Shown here: one piece after another, positions 55,201-61,939 of the stretch
Layout: the number at the start of each line of letters is the position of its first letter
Numbering within the stretch: position 1 is the first letter of the stretch
Assembly: GCF_019393635.1 (NCBI RefSeq)
Contig: NC_057863.1
Coordinates: 2,563,501-2,627,500 of the forward strand
Reading direction: 5' to 3'
From: Dromiciops gliroides
Taxonomy: Eukaryota > Chordata > Mammalia > Microbiotheria > Microbiotheriidae
DNA: 64,000 nucleotides
Position numbers and translations under genes: made by a program
The notes under the pieces: model-generated
What the model was told of the DNA's origin: nothing
Seen by the model: only the letters and a program-made list of their open reading frames with translations
The model's database searches: none

Positions 55201-57710
55201 CCACCTCACCTGAAAATGACATCTGTGGACTTCCCACAGAGCCAAGTCTGGAGGGTGCCAAGAGCGCTAAACTCAGGCCAGAAATGGTGGAGTCCAGGAG
55301 GCCTGACCCTGGCTCTGCTGAGAGTTCTGGTCCCTGGTGAGTGAAGGGAGGCCTGGAGTGCGGCTGGTCCCCCCAGACATCCAGCATCCAGTGGCCAGAA
55401 CCACCCCCACACTTCTGGGACACCCTTGCTCTGAGAATGATAATCAGATCAATTGCTTTTGGGGGGATGGGCCAGAGACTGAACTTGCCATCCCAGCACA
55501 AGCTTCCCTCCTCTAGCTGCCACCCCCTTCTAGGTGGTGGTTCCTCCTCCACAAGTTAAGTTCCCTGAGGTACACAGAGAGCACTTAGGTGCTTTTTTAT
55601 TCATTCTATTAATCAGAGGATTTCCAAGTCTCACTCCATGGCAAGGACTAGGCTGCCTACACATTTCTGATGGAGTCATAGAGGACACGTTAATGCTCCA
55701 AGGGCTGGCTTTTCCCATCCCTGCGGGTGATCAGTCTGCTGTGCAGGTGGAAGCCCCTTCTCCGGCTCTCTCCTGAGCTGTTGGGACTGGTACCCCACCT
55801 TCCCTCATGGAACCCCTTCATGTTAAGCCCACTTGACCTTCAGGAGACAGACACAGTTACTGAAGACACTGAATGTGTGCTTTCAGGAACAACCTGCCTA
55901 CGACCTCTAGTAACAGAGAAGAGAACTGGAAAACAAAGCCAGGGGCTTAGTGGAAATCTTTAAGGAATGCCCACACTCTGGGGAGGAGCCCCTACATCAC
56001 AGACCCATTGATGATGACCACAGTTGCCTCATCTAATTGGGCCAGCCTCCAGCCTAGCACTCTCCATCTTTCCCATGAGAATAACAGGAGAGATGAGCTC
56101 AGGCTCTGCTGAAACACTCGACGTTTGCCCTTTGCTTAAACTGCTCCCTTCAACCAATCCCTTTCCTCCACCCATATTACCTCAAGATGGAAAAGTGAAT
56201 ATACACTGGATTCTGCTGCTGCTAACTTTAATGTGTCCTGGTGATCTAGGCAGGACACTGCTCTCTCCTGAGCTCTAGGAGGGAAGCCTGGGAGCGCCTG
56301 AAGTCAGGAGACCAGTCTAATCCAGTGGAAGGGGCTCTCCACCAGGTGGACTGAAGAAGCCCACTTGGAGAATCTCCAGGGGCTGGGATCTGTGTTGGTC
56401 AATGAAAACCCAGCCCTGTGCAGCACTGAGGTATGTAGAACCAACCTGTCCTAATTGGGCCTTGGTATCTCTGTTCCTTCCAGGGCAACCCATTCTTTGA
56501 ACCACAACCTTCCTTCGGCCATCCACGAGAAGCTACTGTGTGAATCCTGGTGCCATAAGGTAGGACAGGCTTCCTTTGCCCCAACCCCACCCACTGTCCT
56601 TTTGTCTCTCCCTTTTGAGATTGGGCTTCATGTTTTCACTTCTTCCACAAAATAATCCAGGCTCCCATGATTCCAAAGAGCAGGGATGCAGGTCAGATGC
56701 AGCTCCTTTGTAAGATAGCCATCCGTGAGCACAGAAACTCTGCTAAGTGCTAGGGAAAAATGACAAAAAGGAGACAGCCCCTGCCCTCAGAAGGCTTACA
56801 TTTAATCACAGGAGACAATGTTACAAGTATATAAGTATATAAATATAAGTATACAAATGGACTACAAGATAACTAAATATAAAGGAACTTGGAAGTAAGA
56901 AAGGAGGGAGAGGACCAAAACGGGGGTGTCTGAGCAGCTTCTTAAATATGAAGAGACTCATTGTCAAACTCTCCTGAGGACAGTCTAATTACAGTGTATT
57001 TGGAAAATGTTGAACAAAATAAATGAAAATACAATACAACATAGATGATGTAGATTTGTGGTTTTCTAAGCCAATCCATGGCCTGCAGGGATCCCTATAT
57101 ATATATATATATTTTTTGCGGGGCAATTGGGTTTAAGTGACTTGCCCAGGGTCACACAGCTAGTAAGTGTCAAGTGTCTGAGGCCAGATTTGAACTCAGG
57201 TCCTCCTGAATCCAGGGCCGGTGCTCTATCCACTTTGCCATCTAGCTGCCCCGATCCCTATATATTTGAGTCTGACACCACTATTCTATTAGGTGGAGGT
57301 GGGGAGGGCATGTATCCCAGGCATGGAGGGGGCAGATGGAATGTGTGCTGTGTGGAGACCAGTTTAACTGAATCTTGGGAAGGGGAATCATGTCCCAGGA
57401 GACTGGAAAGACTGCTCTGAACCAAGCTTTTGAGAATGCCCTGCCACAGGGGCATTTAAGTTCTGAGCTGGCTGCCTCCCTTGTTTATTGAAACAGTGGC
57501 TAATGTTAATTAACAGGCCATTCAAGCTGTGCTGAGAAGGGATGGGGGGGGGTCTCTCTCTCTCTCCTTCAGGCCTTTGAACGAGTTCGATGGAATCTCA
57601 GGACAGTGAAAGCCTCAAATTGGAACCACTACTACCAGAAGATGAGGTCTATCTCTGATGAGGTTGTGAGGAATGGAGGAGTCATATATTCTAGCCCCAC
57701 GGGCTTCTGA
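35093..57710 (+). CDS. ACADVL-like: VLCAD-like acyl-CoA dehydrogenase (ACADVL paralog), 18 exons, leader exon(s) not located
   Basis: Predicted mitochondrial flavoprotein catalysing the FAD-dependent first step of long-chain fatty-acyl-CoA beta-oxidation. The 18 exons give 605 codons plus TGA, with every junction GT-AG and in phase. Numbering from the first full codon: basic linker 1-19, N-terminal alpha domain about 20-150, FAD/substrate-binding beta domain about 160-250 ([35 protein letters not shown]), C-terminal alpha domain about 251-430 with catalytic Glu413 in RIIEGTND, then the extra 175-residue C-terminal domain found in VLCAD and ACAD9. The C-terminus SSPTGF resembles human SNPLGF. 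Exons of 73, 65, 135, 145, 130, 126, 199, 105, 87, 63, 102, 98, 73, 73, 73 and 76 nt reproduce human ACADVL exons 4-19 as I remember them. The sequence is far from human VLCAD for an ortholog, so a paralog is inferred. The targeting peptide must be upstream. Confidence 0.92.
35920..35992 (+). CDS. ACADVL-like: VLCAD-like exon b
   Basis: 73 nt, phase 0 to 1, acceptor CCCCCCTCAG, donor GTAGGA. Encodes [19 protein letters not shown] followed by FPFPA: the start of the mature enzyme, aligning with ESKSFAVGMFKG...VFPYPS of VLCAD. Confidence 0.93.
36093..36157 (+). CDS. ACADVL-like: VLCAD-like exon c
   Basis: 65 nt, phase 1 to 0, acceptor CTCTCCCCTAG, donor GTGGGT. Encodes [22 protein letters not shown], the first helix of the N-terminal domain (VLCAD: [21 protein letters not shown]). 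Confidence 0.93.
36719..36853 (+). CDS. ACADVL-like: VLCAD-like exon d
   Basis: 135 nt, phase 0 to 0, acceptor TCTCTGAAG, donor GTGAGG. Encodes residues 66-110 including [10 protein letters not shown] and [18 protein letters not shown], the FGLQVP...GG.GL.NTQ signature shared by VLCAD and ACAD9. The Lys-rich helix [10 protein letters not shown] replaces a less basic helix in human VLCAD. The 3' edge and donor are partly duplicated 68 bp downstream. Confidence 0.94.
36838..36940 (+). repeat. Tandem duplication of exon d 3' edge and donor
   Basis: 36838-36875 (GGGCTGACAAACACCCAGGT, GAGGAGGGAGGGAGGG) is repeated at 36903-36937 as GGCCTGACAGACACCCAGGC, GAGGAGGGAGGGAAGGG. The second donor reads CAG|GCGAGG instead of CAG|GTGAGG. 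Confidence 0.85.
37403..37547 (+). CDS. ACADVL-like: VLCAD-like exon e
   Basis: 145 nt, phase 0 to 1, acceptor TGTCCCGCAG, donor GTAAGG. Encodes residues 111-158: [20 protein letters not shown], then [20 protein letters not shown] and KYLPDLAS. The AHQS.GLKGI...G...QK.KYLP.LASG pattern is diagnostic of the VLCAD/ACAD9 branch. Confidence 0.95.
37600..38000 (+). repeat. L2-like LINE 3' fragment with an internal triplication
   Basis: Between VLCAD-like exons e and f. GCCTGGCATTCAAGGCCCTT, CACACTCTGGCCCC, CCAGGAAGCCCCCTTGACCA and TAGAGTGTAGGCTTCCTGAG are in L2 order. The GCCTGGCATTCAAGG unit occurs three times in tandem at about 28-bp spacing (37618-37690). Confidence 0.6.
38615..38744 (+). CDS. 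ACADVL-like: VLCAD-like exon f (FAD-binding signature 1)
   Basis: 130 nt, phase 1 to 2. Encodes (G)[19 protein letters not shown], then [20 protein letters not shown] and IWI. It contains the acyl-CoA dehydrogenase signature (A-F-C-L-T-E-P-x-S-G-S-D) that binds flavin and substrate. The acceptor GTTGAAAG has a poor pyrimidine tract; the donor is GTGAGG. Confidence 0.94.
38745..40137. other. Intron between VLCAD-like exons f and g
   Basis: Contains a CORE-SINE (39055-39292), a (CA)n-(CT)n run (39294-39326) and a polypurine block (40033-40110) close to the acceptor. Otherwise unrecognised. Confidence 0.8.
39055..39292 (+). repeat. CORE-SINE (MIR/MAR1-like), in intron
   Basis: tRNA-like head, CORE segment (TTTACTCTTCTGTAAAATGG) and an L2-like 3' end (GTAAGCACTTAATAAATGCT). 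A (CA)n-(CT)n microsatellite follows directly. Confidence 0.75.
40138..40263 (+). CDS. ACADVL-like: VLCAD-like exon g (beta domain)
   Basis: 126 nt, phase 2 to 2. Encodes [36 protein letters not shown] and AFEGVT, aligning with [14 protein letters not shown] of VLCAD. The acceptor (GCATCCAAG) is weak: a polypurine run ends about 25 bp upstream, leaving only a short mixed pyrimidine tract. Donor GTAGGG. Confidence 0.93.
40264..41149. other. Intron between VLCAD-like exons g and h
   Basis: About 0.9 kb of A+T-richer unique-looking sequence with no recognised repeat or exon. Confidence 0.7.
41150..41348 (+). CDS. ACADVL-like: VLCAD-like exon h
   Basis: 199 nt, phase 2 to 0, acceptor TTTTTCCTCAG, donor GTGAGC. 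Encodes [58 protein letters not shown] and [18 protein letters not shown] and NNGRFGM are conserved in VLCAD; the Arg of NNGRFGM belongs to the FAD-binding dimer interface. Confidence 0.95.
42655..42797 (+). repeat. Marsupial tRNA-derived SINE (intron of VLCAD-like gene)
   Basis: Flanked by AAATGGGACTCTA target-site duplications. Confidence 0.92.
43206..43470 (+). repeat. Longer SINE family (second type), in intron
   Basis: Same architecture, ending GGGATCACGAAGAGTCAGAT then ATGACTGAAA and a short CAACAAC tail. Confidence 0.82.
43897..44001 (+). CDS. ACADVL-like: VLCAD-like exon i
   Basis: 105 nt, phase 0 to 0, acceptor TCGGATGCCAG, donor GTAAGC. Encodes [19 protein letters not shown] then [16 protein letters not shown], the R.QFG...IQ.KLA.MA helix pair that contacts FAD of the neighbouring subunit in the family. 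Confidence 0.95.
44330..45185 (-). mobile_element. Old L1 ORF2/3' end fragment, reverse, with SINE insertion
   Basis: Reads as reverse complement of L1 C-terminal ORF2: AATATTCCATCACC, CCACAGCTTGTTTAGCCATT, CTTTGGGATACAGACCTAGC and TATAGCCCTTTGGGC correspond to the segment encoding [13 protein letters not shown] and GEWLDKLWY in the younger copies. More diverged than the other L1s. Confidence 0.85.
44636..44780 (-). repeat. Marsupial tRNA-derived SINE in old L1
   Basis: Flanked by CAGTCATTCAGTTCT / CAGTCATTCACTTCT; splits the reverse-oriented L1 fragment. Confidence 0.92.
45430..46140 (+). mobile_element. L3/CR1-like LINE fragment in intron
   Basis: The plus strand keeps traces of CR1-clade RT and 3' region: TTTTTATCAATGACTTGGAC (FINDLD), GAAGATCTGGGCGTCTGAAT (EDLGV), then CCAGAGGAGGCAGCCAGGAT and GAAGAGAAGACTCCAGGGGC. 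No open frame remains. Confidence 0.7.
46435..46815. repeat. Pyrimidine-rich (CT)n-like tract in intron
   Basis: Dense CTCTCTTT/TCTCCC sequence between exons i and j, with no exon. Confidence 0.9.
47089..47175 (+). CDS. ACADVL-like: VLCAD-like exon j
   Basis: 87 nt, phase 0 to 0, acceptor CTTCTCTTGCAG, donor GTGAGT. Encodes [19 protein letters not shown] then [10 protein letters not shown], matching SMAYMVSANMD...EAAISKIF of VLCAD rather than the ACAD9 version (SMTYLTAG). Confidence 0.95.
47640..47800 (+). repeat. MIR-like fragment (intron of VLCAD-like gene)
   Basis: GGTTCAAATCCCAGATCTAC, then CTATATGACCTTGAGCCAAT and AAAGATGAGAGGATTGGACT. Confidence 0.65.
47886..47948 (+). CDS. ACADVL-like: VLCAD-like exon k
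   Basis: 63 nt, phase 0 to 0, acceptor TTTTGGCGAAG, donor GTGAAG. Encodes [21 protein letters not shown], the [14 protein letters not shown] motif that lines the FAD pyrophosphate site. Confidence 0.95.
49074..49254 (+). repeat. Marsupial tRNA-derived SINE (intron of VLCAD-like gene)
   Basis: Closest to the apparent consensus (GGGGCAGCTAGGTGGCGCAG), with a tail of repeated AAAAC units. Imperfect target-site duplication ACAAAATGGGGTGATG / ACAAAATGGGACGATG. Confidence 0.93.
49584..49685 (+). CDS. ACADVL-like: VLCAD-like exon l (catalytic Glu)
   Basis: 102 nt, phase 0 to 0, acceptor CTTCCTCCCTCAG, donor GTAAGG. Encodes [20 protein letters not shown] then [14 protein letters not shown]. Glu413 in IIEGTND is at the position of the VLCAD catalytic base that abstracts the alpha proton, so the active site appears intact. 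Ile replaces Phe just before this Glu. Confidence 0.96.
50307..50404 (+). CDS. ACADVL-like: VLCAD-like exon m (start of C-terminal extension)
   Basis: 98 nt, phase 0 to 2, acceptor TATTCATTAG, donor GTAAGC. Encodes [19 protein letters not shown] then [13 protein letters not shown]. The junction gives GLQHAG, which recalls ACAD9 at this position rather than human VLCAD (GCMDKG). The segment corresponds to the membrane-association region of VLCAD. Confidence 0.9.
50590..50662 (+). CDS. ACADVL-like: VLCAD-like exon n
   Basis: 73 nt, phase 2 to 0, acceptor CTCCTCCCAG, donor GTAAGT. Encodes [25 protein letters not shown], matching the RAGLGSGLSLSGLVHPEL segment of VLCAD. Confidence 0.88.
51541..51710 (+). 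repeat. Degenerate minisatellite in intron (about 31-bp unit)
   Basis: Five or six imperfect units of the form GGNCTAATGTGGATGGTGTC then CCCAGGAG: see GTGGATGGTGTCCCCAGGAG, ATGGACAGTGTCCCAGAAAG, GTGGACAGCTCCCCAGTTGG and GTGGATGGCGCCTCTAGCAG. Confidence 0.75.
51876..51948 (+). CDS. ACADVL-like: VLCAD-like exon o
   Basis: 73 nt, phase 0 to 1, acceptor CTCCTTTAAAG, donor GTATGT. Encodes [24 protein letters not shown], an amphipathic helix corresponding to ALEQFATVVEAKLIKHKK of VLCAD. LLLKFG is again reminiscent of ACAD9 (LLLRFG). Confidence 0.88.
52190..52432. repeat. Purine-rich GGAGA/GAAGG tract 55 bp upstream of exon p
   Basis: About 240 bp nearly free of pyrimidines on the plus strand, ending shortly before the acceptor of exon p at 52487. 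Candidate non-B (triplex-forming) DNA by composition. Confidence 0.92.
52487..52559 (+). CDS. ACADVL-like: VLCAD-like exon p
   Basis: 73 nt, phase 1 to 2, acceptor GTGTTCCAG, donor GTACTG. Encodes [24 protein letters not shown], matching [23 protein letters not shown] of VLCAD. Confidence 0.93.
52794..52949 (-). repeat. Marsupial tRNA-derived SINE (intron of VLCAD-like gene)
   Basis: Flanked by CTGGCTGAGCATTTTT on both sides (16-bp target-site duplication). Confidence 0.93.
52950..53789. other. Intronic sequence downstream of exon p
   Basis: Unique-looking DNA between a SINE and an L3/CR1-like fragment; no exon supported. Confidence 0.65.
53790..54108 (+). mobile_element. L3/CR1-like LINE fragment in intron
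   Basis: A short open stretch reads [16 protein letters not shown] and TTW in one frame, while the related frame resembles the CR1 PQGSxxGPxLFxLFIxDL reverse-transcriptase block. It is cut on the right by a reversed L1 insertion. Confidence 0.65.
54109..54384 (-). mobile_element. 5'-truncated L1 3' end, reverse
   Basis: Reverse complement of the L1 3' UTR from CATCAACATTG to the A-rich tail. Flanks GGACTTGTTTTTTC and GGATTTGTTTTTTC form a 14-bp duplication with one mismatch. It interrupts an L3/CR1-like fragment. Confidence 0.88.
54385..56483. other. Remainder of the 3.9-kb intron before exon q
   Basis: No clear repeat of recent origin and no exon. Scattered open frames lack similarity to known proteins. 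Confidence 0.6.
56484..56559 (+). CDS. ACADVL-like: VLCAD-like exon q
   Basis: 76 nt, phase 2 to 0, acceptor CTGTTCCTTCCAG, donor GTAGGA. Encodes [26 protein letters not shown], matching [24 protein letters not shown] of VLCAD. A 3.9 kb intron containing several repeats separates it from exon p. Confidence 0.93.
57113..57252 (-). repeat. Marsupial tRNA-derived SINE (last intron of VLCAD-like gene)
   Basis: Flanked by GATCCCTATATAT; the left copy is extended by a short (TA)n run before the SINE tail. Confidence 0.92.
57573..57710 (+). CDS. ACADVL-like: VLCAD-like terminal coding exon r
   Basis: 138 nt including TGA (57708-57710), acceptor CTCTCTCCTTCAG. Encodes [40 protein letters not shown] and SPTGF. 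FKSIS...GGVVTSNPLGF in VLCAD aligns with MRSIS...[11 protein letters not shown] here, so the end of the protein is native and not truncated. Confidence 0.94.
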   Translation, partial: AFERVRWNLRTVKASNWNHYYQKMRSISDEVVRNGGVIYSSPTGF

Positions 57711-57783
57711 AAAGAAATTCATCTCCTGGAGTGTACCTTAGGCAGGACTCCATCCTGAGCACTTATAGAGAAGCTGGCAAAAT

Positions 57784-57789
57784 AATAAA
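57784..57789 (+). other. ACADVL-like: Polyadenylation signal AATAAA of the VLCAD-like gene
   Basis: Canonical AATAAA 74 bp after the stop codon, followed by a CA-rich stretch and TTCTTACCATG. It would give a very short 3' UTR of about 90-100 nt. No other AATAAA occurs between the stop and this point. Confidence 0.7.
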
Positions 57790-57799
57790 ATGACAGGCT

Positions 57800-58800
57800 T
57801 CTTACCATGCCATTGGCTGTGAGAAATTGAAGCTCAGAATCTGGACTGTTGTGTTCAAAGCCTGGGCTTTCTGAGTGCTCTGGCTCTTGGAAAGCACTGG
57901 ATTGGGCCCTGTGAAATGCCTTGGAGGAGCTGAAAATGAGGACATTTCTTGGGACTCATTTTGCCCCCAATCAGTTTCCTTTGTGAATATCAGAATTTGA
58001 CTCCTATCTGGATTTCTAAAAAAGGAAAAAACCCTCAGCTCCCATGCAAGCATTCAGGCTGACAAAGCATTAAATATAGGACAGGCTCTATATAGACCAG
58101 TAAGGAAGGCAAAGAATTCCACAGCCAAACCTGTAAATGTTCAAGACAACTCTCCTGCCTTATCTGATTTGTCCCCTTTCCCTGGGCATAGTTAATGGTT
58201 CTTAGGGCTTAGAGTCTTACCCTGGGCTTGAGCTCCCCCTGAAAAGGGAACAAGCTCATGATTGCCAGAGATTCAGTTAGCCTTCAGCTGAGCCCTGCCT
58301 CTCCGGAATCTATGAAGTCCTCCAGATTTAAAGCACTGTCTTGATTGAAGGCCCACCCGTAATGGAGGAAAGCACCTAGGGCCCCTTGAAAGTTGGCCCC
58401 TTCCCCTTGACCTGTGAAGTCCACAGGACTCGGTTCCAGGGAAGGATGTGATAGTTTGTTCCTCCTCATCACAGCTCTGCATTGGGTTTCACCTTGGCTC
58501 CAACTCCCACTTAGTCTTGGAGGTCTTGACCCAGGGACTCTCCTCCTTGTTTCTTGTTTCTCCAGAGAAACAAGCCCCGGTGTGTCTGCAGCCTCCTGGC
58601 TATCTCTCTCCCTGGTCTTCAGCTCCTAAGAACATTGCTCAGGTGCAGAAGAGGCACCACAGGGAAGAGCATTGAGAGAGGAGTCAGATGGCATAGGCTG
58701 AGTCCCCGCTTCTGCCACCAGGACCTCAGGCAGCATGAGGAGCAACAGGTTTGAATTCTCCTCTGTCATTATTCCTGGGTGGCCTTGAGCACATGATATC
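57800..58800. other. Region downstream of the VLCAD-like gene
   Basis: After the polyadenylation signal no coding exon is recognisable to the right edge; this first kilobase is unique-looking, the rest is mostly SINE, L1 and older repeats. Confidence 0.65.
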
Positions 58801-58807
58801 ACTGGAA

Positions 58808-59120
58808 GGGGGCAGCTAGGTGGCACAGTGGATAGAGCACTGGCCCTGGAGTCAGGAGGACCTGAGTTCAAATCTGGCCTCAGACACAACAATTACTAGC
58901 TGTGTGACCCTGGGCAAGTCACTTAACCCCAGTTGCCTCACCAAAAAAAAAAAAAAAAGAAGGAAGGGGGGCAGCTAGGTGGCACAGTGGATAAAGCACC
59001 AGCCCTGGATTCAGGAGGGCCTGAGTTCAAATCCGGCCTCAGACACTTGCCACTTACTAGCTGTGTGACTCTGGGCAAGTCACTTAACACTCATTGCCCT
59101 GCAAAAAGACAAAAAAAACC
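58808..59120 (+). repeat. Two tandem marsupial SINEs, same orientation
   Basis: First copy about 58808-58958, second about 58967-59120. The two tails differ (pure A versus GACAAAAAAAA) and the heads differ (GATAGAGCACTGG versus GATAAAGCACCAG), so these are separate insertions of two subfamilies, not one duplicated unit. Confidence 0.92.
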
Positions 59121-60273
59121 CACCAAGAAGTAAGGGAAAGGCCTAGAAGATCTCTCACAGCTCCAGATCTAAAACCCTCAGTTACATGAACTCCCTGGGC
59201 CTCCCTTTCTTCATCTGTAAAGTGGAGGGGGGGGGTGTTAGACAGCGTGCATTTATCTAGCACCTTCAGTTTGCACAGATAAGCTCTGAGGTTGCTTTGG
59301 GCTTCAAATCTACAGCTCTAAGCCATAGAACTTCTCTTGGCTTCAGTTTTCTCATCTATAAAGTGGGGGTGGGGAAGGGAAGACTAGATGGGCCCAAAGT
59401 TAGCGTCCTCTGCTATGTTTTCCTATTCTTTGCCTCCCTACCAATGTAATGGGTCCAAACCTGAAGCATCCCTCCCTCCCTGTGCTGGGGCTGTGACCTC
59501 TGAAAGTTAATCCCCTACAGGCTCCTCTTTGAGGGTCTCTGGTTTCAAATCCTTTGCAGGATTCCAGAGACCACTGAACCATCTCTGGCCTCTATTGTTC
59601 CACTGGCCAACAAAGGGCCCCACATGGCTCAACTCTGAAAATAAAAGTGCCTTCTCCAGAGGCTGAGGCACGGAGGGGCCCCCACGGAAGCGACTGCAGC
59701 CTCATCCCTCCTGATCAGCAGGTCCTCTTTTGTCCAGGAGAACTGAGAGCTCTTTGAGGGCCCCTGAGGATGCAGACACTGGGGCCCTGTGAGGGATGCC
59801 CCTGCACACTGGGCCATTCACTGAGAAATCCAAGAGTGGCAGTAGTGGGGTGACATTGTGGGTTGGGTCGGGTTTGAATGGAAAGATGAATCTCCAAAGG
59901 GCAGATTGCTAACGCAGTCCTTCCTGCAAGGCAGTGAGGCCACTGCCAGACTTTCTCTTCCCAGAAGAGGGCCTCTACCCCTGGCAGGCCTTTTTCCATC
60001 CCTTGGTTCATTCATTCGTTCAGCATTAACTCAGTGCAAAGCCCTATGCAAGGCTACTACAAATAATGTAAACTGCACAGATTTCTGGGGTGCTTCTCTC
60101 TGATAACACTGGGCATTCTCCCGAAGTATTCTCCCCTTTTTATGGAGAAGAACAATAAGGCTCACAGAGACCAAGTGATTTGTCAGCTACTAAGAAGCAG
60201 AGGCACGACTAGAACCCAGCTCTCCTGAATCTCATCTCCCACGATTCCATCCTCTTCAAGAGTCAGTCAGTAA

Positions 60274-60447
60274 GGGGAAGCTAGGTGGCGCAGTGCATAG
60301 AGCACCGGACCTGGATTCAGGAGGACCTGAGTACAAATCCGACCTCAGACACTTGACACTTATTAGCTGTGTGACCCTGGGCAAGTCACTTAACCCCAAT
60401 TGCCTCACCAAAAAAAAAACCCCAAAAAACCAAACAAACAAAAAAAG
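60274..60447 (+). repeat. Marsupial tRNA-derived SINE
   Basis: Flanked by AAGAGTCAGTCAGTAA on both sides; the right copy continues into an older interspersed repeat. Confidence 0.93.
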
Positions 60448-61540
60448 AGTCAGTCAGTAAACATTTATGAAGCCCCTACTGTATATGCCAGGCAATATTC
60501 TAAGTAAGAGGCAAAAAACTGTCCCTGCCCTCAAGGAGCTCAGTCTAGTGGAGGAGACAATATGCAAACACATAAACAAAGCAAGCTATGGACAGGAGAA
60601 ATAGGAAATAATGAACAGGTTTGGGGGCAGTGAGGTGGCGCAGTGGATAAAACACCAGTCCTGGATTCAGGAAGACCTAAGTTCAAATCTGGCCTCAGAC
60701 ACTTGACACTTACTAGCTGTGTGACCTTGGGCAAGTCACTTAACCCTCATTGCCCTGCAAAAAAAAAATAATAATAATGAACAGGATTCCTATAGAAAAT
60801 GGAACTTTAGTTGGGACTTACAGGAAGCCACAGAGGTTACTATTTGGAGAGAAAGAGGGAGATCGCATTACGGGCATTGGGGGCAGCCAGAGAGACTCTT
60901 CAGAGCCCAGAGATGGAGGGTCTTCTTTGAGGAATAGTCAGAAGATCAGTGTCACTGGATCAAAGAGTATATGGGGTATAAGGAGGTATAAGGAGACTGG
61001 CAAGGAAGGAGGAGCCAGGTGATGAAGGACTTTAAAGGCCAAACTGAGCATTTTGTATTGGATCCTGGAGGTGAGAGGAAGCCCCTGGAGCTAATGAGTA
61101 AGAGACCCATGCTGTAGGAAAATCACTTCAGTGGCTGAATGAAGGATGGACTGGAATGGGGAGAGACTTGGGTCAGGTTGATCCCTCCCCAGCAGCTATT
61201 GCAACAATCCAGGCAGGAGGTGATGAGGGTCTGCATCAGGATAGGGGCAGTGTCCGAGGAGAGGAGACAACCAGTTTGAGATGTCTGAAAGGCAGTCCTA
61301 GATAAAAGAATGAAGGTTGGCAGAGAGCTTAGGGGGCAAGATAGGCTATGAGAATCATCGCACAGAGATGGTCGTTAAATTCATGATGAGATCACCGAGC
61401 AAAGGCATCCAGAGGAAGAGGAGAAAAGGGCCCAGGACAGAGGCATGAGGGACCCCCAAGGTTGGAGGGTGATCTGGAAGATGATCCAGTGAAGGAGACA
61501 GAGGAGGAGCAGGCAGAGAGGGAGGAAGAGGACCAAGGAA
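60440..61540 (+). repeat. Long (about 1.0 kb) interspersed repeat of unresolved family, carrying a SINE
   Basis: Without its SINE it reads CAGTAAACATTTATGAAGCC, GCCCTCAAGGAGCTCAGTCT, AAAGGCCAAACTGAGCATTT, ATCCTGGAGGTGAGAGG and CAACAATCCAGGCAGGAGGT. A second copy is at 15820-16370. It is familiar as a mammal-wide repeat, but I cannot name the family. No protein-coding potential seen. Confidence 0.65.
60625..60772 (+). repeat. Marsupial tRNA-derived SINE
   Basis: Inserted into an older repeat; target-site duplication AATAATGAACAGG on both sides. Confidence 0.92.
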
Positions 61541-61771
61541 GAGAGGGGGTGTCCTAAAGGGACGAAGAGGGAAGAGAGAGGCAGGGAGGAGACAGTAATC
61601 CACAATTCAAAGACAGAGAATGGGGGCTGAGAAAAGGGTTGGGAAAGCCTGGATAAGGGACAGGGAATGTACCCCCAGGAATATGAGCATGGTCTTGTAC
61701 TGTGGACCATTTGTACCAGTGTCTCTCATGAAAGCAGAGATGGCTCGCTCATCAATTTTGAAATATTTCCT

Positions 61772-61934
61772 TTTTTGTTTTTTTGTTTTTTGTTTTTTGC
61801 AGGGCAATGAGGGTTAAGTGACTTGCCCAGGGTCACATAGCTAGTAAGTGTCAAGTGTCTGAGGCTAGATTTGAACTCAGGTACTCCTGAATCCAGGGCC
61901 AGTGCTTTACCACTGCGCCATCTAGCTGCCCCCT
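61772..61934 (-). repeat. Marsupial tRNA-derived SINE
   Basis: Flanked by TGAAATATTTCCTTTT on both sides, at the edge of an old L1 fragment. Confidence 0.93.
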
Positions 61935-61939
61935 GAAAT

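Noticed and set aside
35093..57710. VLCAD-like gene as a pseudogene
   Set aside because: Multi-exon structure, all junctions GT-AG, no stop or frameshift over 605 codons, and catalytic residues intact.
35093..57710. Gene identity ACAD9
   Set aside because: Exons e, g, j, p and q and the terminal GF match VLCAD rather than ACAD9; only a few residues in the C-terminal extension are ACAD9-like.
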